A stretch of 5,921 bases of DNA, from NCBI GenBank assembly GCA_964405325.1, contig CAYONM010000229.1:1-5921 (forward strand). Reading direction: 5' to 3'. The notes under the pieces were generated by a model that had not been told where the DNA came from, searched no databases, and saw nothing but the letters and a program-made list of their open reading frames with translations. Positions within the stretch are counted from its first letter, which is position 1. Each line of letters starts with the position of its first letter. A program made the position numbers and the translations under genes. The stretch comes from CAYONM01 sp964405325. GTDB lineage: Bacteria; Planctomycetota; UBA11346. Of this stretch, positions 1-5,867 are shown in pieces.

Positions 1-1473
1 TACGGCTACCGCGAGGCGGATGGCGTGGTACGCATCATGAGCCGCGAGCAGTATCTGGCCGAACTCGAGCTCTACCCCGACGAACAGATCAAGCTCTTCG
101 CGGTCAACAACGCCCCGGCCGGCGGCATCGCCACCACCATCGCCGATCTCTTCGTCGGTCGGGTGGTCCACCTCGGGGTGCAGGAGAAGACCCAATACGG
201 CTACTTCGGCGACGGTGATCTCGAGAGCGGCCTCGGCGAGGCCAGCGACGAAGAGGACGACGAAGAGGACGAAGACGATCAGGATGCGAATGGCAACGAG
301 CGGGCCTACGATGGCCGGATGCTCGATCTCAAGCGTCTGCGCGAGCGCTTCGCGCAGTTGATCGATGTCGCCGCCAACGGCCGTCTGCCGGTCAGTCGGG
401 CGGCGGGCCTGGCGCGCGGGCCGGTGGCGGTGATGACCGTCTTCCCACGCAACAATGTGCTGGCTGTGCGCTGTGTCGATCAGGCTCTGCTGCGCCAGAT
501 CGAGGCCCTGGTGCGAGCCCTGGACACGCCGACGCCACAGGTGCTGCTCGAGGTCAAGGTGCTGAACATGACCCTGGGCGATGGCTTCGAGAGCTTCTTC
601 GATTTCAATTACGCCGATACCAACAGCGATGGCGAGTCGGTGGACCTGGCTCTGCCCAACCAGCCGACGCTGAACACCAACACCGTCGCTTTCGGCTTTC
701 TCAACGATGTGATCGATGCCCAGATGCAGTTGCTGCAGCGCGACAATCGGGTCGAGACCAGCGCCAGCCCGATGCTGCTGTGCGCCAACAACGCCCCGGC
801 CAGCTTTTTCGTTGGCGAGGAGCGAGCCCTGCTCACCGGCATCCAGCAGGGCACCACCTCCGGCGGCGACAATCCGGTGGCCACTCAGGCCCAGCCGGTC
901 TACCAGCAGCGCACCATCGGCACCACCATCGGCATCACCCCGGTGATCAACGCCGACGGCACCGTGACCATGGGCTTCGATTTCCAGAGCCAGGAGGTGC
1001 TGCCCAACTCGGCGCCCTTCTTCTACATCGACGGCAGCGGCGAACTGCGCTCTCTCGCCATCGATGCGGTCAGCGACAGCAGCACCAAAACCATCGTCGT
1101 CGCCCACGATGGCGAGGCAGTGGTGCTCGGCGGCATGATCCGCGAAGTGGTAAGCGAGAACATCGAGCGCACGCCGATACTCGGCAGCATTCCCGGCCTG
1201 GGCTTGTTCTTCCGCCGCGAGGTGCGTTCGCGTGAGCGCCGGGAGACGGTGATCCTGATCCGCCCGATCGTGCTCTCCGATCCCCGCCGTGCTGGCTGGC
1301 AGAGCCGGGAACGCCTGCGCGAACTGGCCGACGGCAGCTACTGGCGCAGCGGTCGGGAGCGATTGACCGTGGTCGGCGAGGATGGCCGCATCCGCACCGC
1401 CATCGAGGCCGACGACGAAGCTGATAGCGATGCAGACGAGGCCGCAGCGGCAGCCGGCGGGGAGACACCATGA
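1..1473 (+). CDS. gspD: Secretin (GspD/PilQ/MshL family), 5'-partial
   Basis: Outer-membrane secretin that would form the channel of a type II secretion or type IV pilus-like machine. The frame is open from base 1, so the signal peptide and most of the N0 (STN-like) domain lie outside the window; internal GTG or ATG codons near 25-39 are not credible starts. Of the 490 visible codons, about 1-20 look like the end of N0, and about 25-185 form an N1-like domain ending in the typical FPRNNVLAVRCVDQ...ALDTPTPQVLLEVKV stretch. The secretin beta-domain follows, with a canonical C-terminal signature ERTPILGSIPGLGLFFRR and ETVILIRPIVL. Two oddities stand out: an almost purely acidic stretch at visible residues 83-95 inside the N domain, and a C-terminal extension of about 60 residues ending in an acidic, alanine-rich tail. 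The stop overlaps the start of the next gene by 4 bp. The family is secure. Whether it is GspD-, PilQ- or MshL-type is not resolved, and the symbol reflects the E and F neighbours. Confidence 0.9.
   Translation, partial: YGYREADGVVRIMSREQYLAELELYPDEQIKLFAVNNAPAGGIATTIADLFVGRVVHLGVQEKTQYGYFGDGDLESGLGEASDEEDDEEDEDDQDANGNERAYDGRMLDLKRLRERFAQLIDVAANGRLPVSRAAGLARGPVAVMTVFPRNNVLAVRCVDQALLRQIEALVRALDTPTPQVLLEVKVLNMTLGDGFESFFDFNYADTNSDGESVDLALPNQPTLNTNTVAFGFLNDVIDAQMQLLQRDNRVETSASPMLLCANNAPASFFVGEERALLTGIQQGTTSGGDNPVATQAQPVYQQRTIGTTIGITPVINADGTVTMGFDFQSQEVLPNSAPFFYIDGSGELRSLAIDAVSDSSTKTIVVAHDGEAVVLGGMIREVVSENIERTPILGSIPGLGLFFRREVRSRERRETVILIRPIVLSDPRRAGWQSRERLRELADGSYWRSGRERLTVVGEDGRIRTAIEADDEADSDADEAAAAAGGETP
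247..285 (+). other. Acidic low-complexity segment inside the secretin N domain
   Basis: These 13 codons encode DEEDDEEDEDDQD, with 12 of 13 residues acidic, written with mixed GAA/GAG/GAC/GAT codons. The segment sits between a beta/alpha portion (IADLFVGRVVHLGV) and the rest of the N1-like domain (LKRLRERFAQLID), where secretins often have a variable loop. It is in frame and the fold resumes after it, so it is an insertion and not a frameshift. Its function is unknown; a cation-binding or electrostatic periplasmic loop is speculation. Confidence 0.7.
1459..1464 (+). promoter_or_regulatory. Ribosome binding site of the PilT-like gene
   Basis: GGGGAG lies 5 bases before the ATG at 1470, inside the last codons of the secretin gene. 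It supports the ATG that overlaps the upstream stop (ATGA) as the true start. Confidence 0.6.
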
Positions 1474-2636
1474 CCCACACCCACATCGAGGATCTGCTGC
1501 GTATCGCCCGCGAGGCCGATGCCTCCGACCTGCACTGCACGGTTGGGGCGCCGCCGCTGATCCGCCAGCGCGGCGGCCTGGAGCGTATCGGCGAGGAGCC
1601 GCTCGATGCGCGCATGACCCAACATCTGGCCATGGAGCTGCTCACGCCACGCCAGATGGAGGTGCTGCGCGAGCGCCGCTCGATCGACCTGGCGACCTCG
1701 GTCGAGGATCTGGGCCGCTTCCGCATCAATGTCTACCACCAGCGCGAGGCGATCAGTATCGCCATCCGCCGCCTGGCCGATGAGATCCTCGACTTCGATC
1801 AGCTCGGCCTGCCGGCGGTGGTGGGTGAGCTGGCCAACCTGCCCAACGGCCTGGTGCTGGTGACCGGTGTCACCGGCTCGGGCAAATCGACCACCCTGGC
1901 GACGCTGATCGACCGGATCAACCAACAACGACAGTTCAACATCATCACCGTCGAGGATCCGATCGAGTACCGCCACGACAACCGCCGCAGCATCGTCAAC
2001 CAGCGCGAGCTGCACACCGACGTGCTCAGCTTCGCCGACGCCCTGCGCGAGGCCCTGCGCCAGGATCCGGATGTGATCATGGTCGGCGAGATGCGCGACC
2101 TGGAGACCACCCGCACCGCGATCATGGCCGCCGAGACCGGGCATCTCGTGTTTTCGACCCTGCACTCGCGCGATGCCGTGGCCTCGGTCAACCGCATGGT
2201 CGGGCAATTCCCCGCGTCTGAACAATCGCAGGTGCGCAGCCAGCTTGCAGGGGCCCTCAAGGCGGTGGTCTCGCAGCAGTTGCTGCCGCGCAGCAGCGGT
2301 ATCGGCCGCGTGCCGGCGGTCGAGGTGATGCTGGTCAGCGCCGGCATCGGCAACCTGCTGCGCCAGGGCAAGGAGGAACAGATCTATTCGGCCATCGAGA
2401 CCGGCTCTGGCCAGGGTATGCAGACCATGGAGCAGCACCTGCTGCGCCTGGTCGAGCGCGGCGACATCGATGCCGAGTTGGCTGCGGGTCGCTCGCGCAA
2501 TGCGAACGAATTCCGGCAGCGGGTCGCGGCCCAGCTGCAGGCGCATCGCGACGCCGAGGCTGCGGCCGGCAAGCAGCAAGCAGGCCGGCCGGGCTGCACC
2601 GATCGCCTGCGGCGCATCATGAAGGGCCGGTCATGA
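1470..2636 (+). CDS. pilT: PilT/PilU-family (retraction-type) secretion ATPase
   Basis: Hexameric cytoplasmic ATPase of the PilT branch, which in type IV pili powers pilus depolymerisation. It is 388 residues long, somewhat longer than classical PilT (about 345). The N-terminal PAS-like domain (about 1-105) begins with IEDLLRIAREADASDLHCTVG, the usual PilT-type SDLH start. The ATPase core carries Walker A GVTGSGKS at 133-140, the Asp box ITVEDPIEY at 159-167, Walker B DPDVIMVGEMRD at 199-210 with catalytic Glu207, and a His box ETGHLVFSTLH at 222-232. The late PilT signature GQGMQTMEQHL is present. The position of the PilT AIRNLIRE motif reads AGIGNLLRQ (291-299), a partly degenerate version. 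The last 35-40 residues form a hydrophilic tail rich in Ala, Arg and Gln. It overlaps both neighbours by 4 bp, so expression is probably coupled to the secretin and the E-type ATPase. A PilU-like role is an alternative; the family assignment is firm and retraction activity is inferred. Confidence 0.93.
   Translation: MTHTHIEDLLRIAREADASDLHCTVGAPPLIRQRGGLERIGEEPLDARMTQHLAMELLTPRQMEVLRERRSIDLATSVEDLGRFRINVYHQREAISIAIRRLADEILDFDQLGLPAVVGELANLPNGLVLVTGVTGSGKSTTLATLIDRINQQRQFNIITVEDPIEYRHDNRRSIVNQRELHTDVLSFADALREALRQDPDVIMVGEMRDLETTRTAIMAAETGHLVFSTLHSRDAVASVNRMVGQFPASEQSQVRSQLAGALKAVVSQQLLPRSSGIGRVPAVEVMLVSAGIGNLLRQGKEEQIYSAIETGSGQGMQTMEQHLLRLVERGDIDAELAAGRSRNANEFRQRVAAQLQAHRDAEAAAGKQQAGRPGCTDRLRRIMKGRS
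2622..2625 (+). promoter_or_regulatory. Ribosome binding site of the GspE/PilB gene
   Basis: AAGG within GAAGGG lies 7 bases before the ATG at 2633, inside the end of the PilT-like gene. It supports the ATGA-overlapping start, which also preserves the N-terminal MshEN-type motif in full. Confidence 0.5.
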
Positions 2637-4309
2637 GCGAGCGCAGCGGCAACAAACGCATCGGCCAGTTCCTGATCGACCTGGGCCTGATCACCATCAA
2701 GCAGCTCAACGAAGCCCTGCAGGCCCAGAAGAAGGATCCACGTAAACTGGGGGAGATCCTGATCGAGCAGGGCGCGATCAATGAGACCCGCCTGCTGCAC
2801 GCCCTCGGCGATTACTTCGGCCTCGATGTCGCCCACGCCGCCGAGGCCCACTGCGCACCCGAGGCCCTGGAGCGCATCCCGCGCCAGGTCGCGCTCAAGC
2901 ACGGGGTGGTGCCCTTGCAGGTGCGGCACGATCGCGACCTGGTGGTGGCCACCTCCGGCCCGCTCAACCGGGTGGTCGCCGAATCGCTCCAACGCCTGGC
3001 AGGATTGCGCATCTGTCCGGTGCTGATGGCCTGGAAGGACTTCTCGCGCCTGCTCGACAAGGCCTACGATCTGGGCGAGCACGGCGCCGCCTCGGGCCTG
3101 ACGCCGGCCGTGCAGGTGCCACAGGAAATCGCCGCCGAAGACCGCAACACCGACATCATCGCCCTGGTCGATCGCTTGCTGCTCAAGGCGGTACGTGGCG
3201 AGGCCAGCGACCTGCACATCGAGCCCGACGATCCGCTGCATCGGGTGCGCCTGCGCATCGATGGCGCCCTGCGCATCACCGACACCCTGCCAGCGCCGAT
3301 CGCCGCGCAGTGCATCTCGCGGCTCAAGGTGCTCGCCGACCTCGACATCTCCGAGCGCCGCCGGCCGCAGGATGGCGCCCTGGTCTTCGAACACCTCGAA
3401 CTGACCACCCCGCCGATCAGCGTGCGCGTGAGTGTGCTGCCCTGCTCGGGTGGCGAGAAGTGCGTGCTGCGCCTGCTGCCGCCGCGCGACCAGGTCATCC
3501 CCATGGATCAGCTGGGCATGGCCGACGAGACCATGGCCGGGATCCGCGATGCGATCGCGGCACCGTATGGCATCCTGCTGGTCACCGGGCCGACCGGCTC
3601 GGGCAAGTCGACCACGCTCTACACCTGCCTGTCCGAGCTGCGCAACGACCGGGTCAACCTGACCACCATCGAGGATCCGGTGGAGATGCGCATGCGTGGC
3701 ATCAACCAGGTGCAGGTCGATACCCACAACCATGTCAGCTTCGCGGGCGCCCTGCGCTCGATCCTGCGCCAGGATCCCGACATCATCATGCTCGGCGAGA
3801 TCCGCGATGGTGAGACTGCCAGCCTCGCTCTACGCGCCGCCCTCACCGGCCACCTGGTGCTCTCCACCCTGCACACCAACGACTCGGTCGGCAGCATTCC
3901 GCGCCTGATCGACATGGGCTGCGAGCCTTTTCTGCTGGCCTCCTCGTTGCGCGCGGTGCTGGCCCAACGCCTGGTGCGGCGGGTCTGCCGCGCCTGCGCC
4001 CGCGAGCGAGCGCCGAGCGCGATCGAGCGCGCCAGCCTCGGCCTGGGCGAGGAGCTGACCACGGTGATGGAGGGCGATGGCTGCGAGGCCTGCGGCGGCA
4101 CCGGCTATCGCGGCCGCCTTGGCCTCTACGAATACCTGCCGATCGACGATGCCCTACGCGAGCGCATCGGTGCCGAGGCCTCCCGGGCCGAGCTCGACCG
4201 CTTTGCCCGCGGCGTCGGCTTCCGCGATCTCCGCGCCGATGGCATCGCCAAGATTGCCGCCGGCCTCACCACCCCTGAAGAAGTGCTCAAGGTCGTGGTC
4301 GCGATCTAG
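2633..4309 (+). CDS. gspE: GspE/PilB/MshE-family assembly ATPase with MshEN-type N-terminus
   Basis: Cytoplasmic hexameric ATPase that would drive pseudopilus or pilus extension through the platform protein encoded just downstream. It has 558 residues, normal for GspE/PilB. Residues 9-32 and 38-61 form two 24-residue motifs separated by 5 residues, as in cyclic-di-GMP-binding MshEN domains. The middle domain starts around SDLHIEPDD (192-200). The ATPase core has Walker A GPTGSGKST at 319-327, the Asp box TTIEDPVEM at 344-352, Walker B DPDIIMLGEIRD at 381-392 with catalytic Glu389, and a His box TGHLVLSTLHTND at 405-417. A zinc-finger tetracysteine is complete: C452-x2-C455 and C484-x2-C487, followed by GGTGYRGRLGLYE. 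The C-terminus GLTTPEEVLKVV is the usual ending. The start overlaps the PilT-like stop by 4 bp. The stop codon TAG lies within the CTAG at the left end of the palindromic element, so the last residue or two could have been altered by insertion. MshE or PilB are alternative names for the same family. Confidence 0.95.
   Translation: MSERSGNKRIGQFLIDLGLITIKQLNEALQAQKKDPRKLGEILIEQGAINETRLLHALGDYFGLDVAHAAEAHCAPEALERIPRQVALKHGVVPLQVRHDRDLVVATSGPLNRVVAESLQRLAGLRICPVLMAWKDFSRLLDKAYDLGEHGAASGLTPAVQVPQEIAAEDRNTDIIALVDRLLLKAVRGEASDLHIEPDDPLHRVRLRIDGALRITDTLPAPIAAQCISRLKVLADLDISERRRPQDGALVFEHLELTTPPISVRVSVLPCSGGEKCVLRLLPPRDQVIPMDQLGMADETMAGIRDAIAAPYGILLVTGPTGSGKSTTLYTCLSELRNDRVNLTTIEDPVEMRMRGINQVQVDTHNHVSFAGALRSILRQDPDIIMLGEIRDGETASLALRAALTGHLVLSTLHTNDSVGSIPRLIDMGCEPFLLASSLRAVLAQRLVRRVCRACARERAPSAIERASLGLGEELTTVMEGDGCEACGGTGYRGRLGLYEYLPIDDALRERIGAEASRAELDRFARGVGFRDLRADGIAKIAAGLTTPEEVLKVVVAI
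2657..2815 (+). other. Tandem MshEN-type cyclic-di-GMP-binding motifs in the GspE-like protein
   Basis: The known MshEN pattern is RLGxxLLxxGLLxxxxLxxxLxxQ, twice, with 5 residues between. Motif I (residues 9-32) has R9, I10, G11, L14, I15, G18, L19, I20, L25, L29 and Q32, matching every key position apart from a conservative Leu-to-Ile at position 2. Motif II (38-61) has K38, L39, G40, L43, I44, G47, A48, I49, L54 and L58, with Tyr61 in place of the final Gln. Length and spacing (24+5+24) fit exactly. Ligand binding is inferred; Lys38, Ala48 and Tyr61 weaken motif II. Confidence 0.65.
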
Positions 4310-4326
4310 CCTGGATCCCTCATGAG
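4306..4326 (+). repeat. Left terminal inverted repeat of the palindromic element
   Basis: Of these 21 bases, 18 pair with 4468-4488. The CTCATGAG core (4319-4326) is itself an 8-bp palindrome and is repeated at the other end. The TAG of the leading CTAG is the stop codon of the GspE-like gene. Confidence 0.8.
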
Positions 4327-4389
4327 GATCGTCGCGAAAAGTCGTAGCGTGCTGTCAGTACAGGGCTTCGCGACCGAGGCGGACCGGAG

Positions 4390-4404
4390 CGTAGCAGCGC
4401 TACG
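4390..4404 (+). repeat. Apical hairpin of the palindromic element
   Basis: CGTAGC (4390-4395) and GCTACG (4399-4404) form a perfect 6-bp stem around the loop AGC, exactly at the symmetry centre. No T-tract follows, so it is not a classical intrinsic terminator. Confidence 0.75.
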
Positions 4405-4467
4405 AGAGGATCCGCCGACCGAGTGAAGTCCTGTAATGGCAGTGCGATACGGCTTTGCAGCAGATTG

Positions 4468-4488
4468 CTCATGAGGAATCCGGACTAG
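4468..4488 (-). repeat. Right terminal inverted repeat of the palindromic element
   Basis: Reverse complement of the left end at 18 of 21 positions, finishing in CTAG at 4485-4488. Its last bases run into the ribosome binding site of the platform gene. Confidence 0.8.
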
Positions 4489-4491
4489 GAG
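4487..4491 (+). promoter_or_regulatory. Ribosome binding site that fixes the GspF start
   Basis: AGGAG lies 5 bases before the ATG at 4497. Its first two bases belong to the terminal CTAG of the mobile element and the rest to the host sequence. This selects 4497 over the in-frame upstream ATG at 4455, which lies inside the element. Confidence 0.75.
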
Positions 4492-4496
4492 ACGAT

Positions 4497-5699
4497 ATGC
4501 CCCTCTACCGTTATCAAGGCATGGATCGTAGCGGCCGCGCAGTCGGTGGCGACATCAACGCCAACGACATCGCCGACGCCTCGCGCGAGCTGCGCGGCCG
4601 CGGCCTGAGCATCACCGACTTGCGCGAGGCGACCCGGCAGCCGGCAGCCGGCGGCTTTCAACTCTTCGGCGGCAGCATCGCCCGCCGCGAGCTGACCATG
4701 CTCCTGCAGCAGCTGGCTTCATTGCTCGGCTCGGGCGTGACCCTGGTGCGAGCCCTGCATCTGCTCGAACTGCAGGCCGAGCGTCGCGGCCCGAAACGCC
4801 TGATCGGAGCTTTGCGCCGGAGCATCGAGGGCGGGGCCACGCTCTCGCAGGCGATGACCGAACACCCACGGCAATTCCCCCGCATGATCATCGCCGTGGT
4901 CGCCGCTGGCGAATCGAGCGGCACCCTCGATCAGGCCCTGGACCGCGTCGCCACCGACCTGGAAGAGGCCGCCGCCTTCCGCGCCCAGGTGATCACCGCC
5001 TTCATCTATCCGAGCATCGTCCTGCTCGCCACCCTGGGCGCGAGCGCCTTCCTGGTCGGCTATGTCATCCCCCAGATCACGCCCTTCCTCACCGCCAACG
5101 GCGGTCGGCTACCCTGGAACACCCAGCTGCTGATCGACATCAGCGATGGCTTCGTCGCGCATCAGGGCGCGATCGGCCTCGGCCTCCTGCTCGTCCTTGC
5201 AAGCGGGGCCCTGCTCTACGCGGCACCCGACAGCCGCCGCCTGATCGACCGCTACAAGCTGCGCCTGCCGCTGCTCGGTCGGGTCTGGCAGCTGGCCGGC
5301 GTGGTCGCCTTCACCCGCACCGCCGCCTCCCTGCTGGGCAGCGGCATCACCATGATCGAAACCCTGAAGTCGGTGCGTCTGGCCCTCGGCAACACCGCCA
5401 TGCAGCACATGGTCGAATTGATGGGCAAGCGCATCGCCGGAGGCGCCAGCCTCTCGACCGCGATGGAGGAACTGCCGGGCCTGTTCCCGCCCATGGTCGC
5501 CGGCGCCGTACGCGTGGGCGAGGAGAGCGGCGAACTGGCCGACGCCCTCGGCCAATCGGCGACCATCCACAAGCGCATGCTCGAGACCCTGATCCGGCGC
5601 ATGGTCGGCCTGGTCGAACCGGCCATCACCATCATCCTCGGCGGCATCGTCGGCTTCGTCGGCTGGTGCCTGATCAGCGGCATGCTGTCGATGTATTGA
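4497..5699 (+). CDS. gspF: GspF/PilC-family inner-membrane platform protein
   Basis: Polytopic inner-membrane platform protein that couples the assembly ATPase to pseudopilin or pilin polymerisation. It has 400 residues, the usual length, from the ATG at 4497. That start gives the typical N-terminus MPLYRYQGMDRSGRAV and has an AGGAG site; an ATG 42 bp upstream in the same frame would add 14 residues translated from the repeat element and is rejected. Two T2SSF domains (about 64-187 and 267-388) show the internal duplication: LLQQLASLLGSGVTLVRAL matches FTRTAASLLGSGITMIETL, and GESSGTLDQAL matches GEESGELADAL. Membrane segments are predicted by eye at about 167-193, 224-242 and 372-397, the standard three-helix layout. 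It is separated from the GspE-like gene by the palindromic element, whereas the upstream genes overlap. It is bracketed by two same-orientation copies of that element. The pseudopilin gene that often follows is not seen in the next 222 bp. Confidence 0.95.
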   Translation: MPLYRYQGMDRSGRAVGGDINANDIADASRELRGRGLSITDLREATRQPAAGGFQLFGGSIARRELTMLLQQLASLLGSGVTLVRALHLLELQAERRGPKRLIGALRRSIEGGATLSQAMTEHPRQFPRMIIAVVAAGESSGTLDQALDRVATDLEEAAAFRAQVITAFIYPSIVLLATLGASAFLVGYVIPQITPFLTANGGRLPWNTQLLIDISDGFVAHQGAIGLGLLLVLASGALLYAAPDSRRLIDRYKLRLPLLGRVWQLAGVVAFTRTAASLLGSGITMIETLKSVRLALGNTAMQHMVELMGKRIAGGASLSTAMEELPGLFPPMVAGAVRVGEESGELADALGQSATIHKRMLETLIRRMVGLVEPAITIILGGIVGFVGWCLISGMLSMY

Positions 5700-5721
5700 C
5701 AGCACTGCCAGCACTGCCAGC
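5700..5721 (+). repeat. Short 9-bp tandem repeat after the platform gene
   Basis: CAGCACTGC occurs twice in direct succession (5700-5708, 5709-5717) and is followed by a partial third unit, CAGC. It begins immediately after the gspF stop codon. No function is evident; it may be replication slippage. Confidence 0.5.
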
Positions 5722-5778
5722 CGGTTACGCAAGCAGCCACGACAGCAGGCGGCCGCAGGTTCCGATTCCATCGTCCAT

Positions 5779-5799
5779 GGGAGGCAATTATTGCTTCCC
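5779..5799. promoter_or_regulatory. 21-bp near-perfect dyad, possible operator or hairpin
   Basis: GGGAGGCAAT and ATTGCTTCCC flank a single central T (5789). Nine of ten arm positions are complementary, and the tenth (5783/5795) is a G-T pair. The AT-rich centre with GC-rich ends could be a DNA-binding dyad or an RNA hairpin with a short stem and AT loop. No T-run follows, so classical rho-independent termination is unlikely. It starts 80 bp after the platform gene stop. Confidence 0.5.
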
Positions 5800-5867
5800 G
5801 ACGCAGTCGCTATGCCATTCCCCTGGAGTGAATTTTGGACACCGTTGCGGCCTTGAGGGACGGGGTC

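Larger units (their letters stand above)
4306..4488. mobile_element. MITE-like 183-bp imperfect palindrome flanked by CTAG
   Basis: The stretch is an imperfect palindrome over its full length, symmetric about base 4397 without needing net gaps: about two thirds of the 90 paired positions are Watson-Crick complementary, and several mismatches are G-T. Both ends are CTAG. Inside these lie inverted repeats of which CCTGGATCCCTCATGAG is the left one. It has no coding capacity. The first 53 bp recur at 5868-5920 with one difference, so it is a dispersed element and not a one-off structure. Small size, terminal inverted repeats, CTAG at both ends and no gene fit a non-autonomous MITE or a REP/BIME-type repeat. 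CTAG matches the YTAR target of the IS5 group, which makes a 4-bp duplication, but no parent transposase is seen here. In RNA it would fold as one long hairpin between the E and F coding sequences. Confidence 0.8.
5700..5867. other. Non-coding gap between the platform gene and the second element copy
   Basis: This 168-bp stretch shows no credible gene: the frames crossing it lack a ribosome binding site and recognisable protein features. It holds the 9-bp tandem repeat and a 21-bp near-perfect dyad at 5779-5799. The 5778-5867 part is less GC-rich than the coding sequence, which fits an intergenic regulatory region. No convincing sigma-70 pair was found. Confidence 0.55.

Noticed and set aside
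1338..2579. Long minus-strand open frame (413 codons) opposite the PilT-like gene
   Set aside because: It is an antisense shadow of a GC-rich gene: composition is skewed, no recognisable domain is present, and the plus strand carries a complete family match.
2384..3733. Long minus-strand open frame (449 codons) opposite the GspE-like gene
   Set aside because: Same antisense effect; the plus-strand frame has all ATPase motifs and the zinc finger.
4390..4404. Rho-independent terminator after the GspE-like gene
   Set aside because: The hairpin has no following T-tract and is better explained as the apex of the palindromic element.
4455..4496. Upstream in-frame ATG extending the platform protein by 14 residues
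   Set aside because: It lies inside the repeat element, has no good ribosome binding site, and the added residues do not resemble GspF N-termini; the ATG at 4497 has AGGAG at the right distance.
5696..5701. TTGACA, a perfect -35 box at the gspF stop codon
   Set aside because: No TATAAT-like box occurs 15-19 bp downstream, where the sequence is GC-rich.
5835..5850. Possible sigma-54 promoter (TGGACACCGTTGC)
   Set aside because: The GG and GC elements are about 2 bp too close for a functional -24/-12 promoter.
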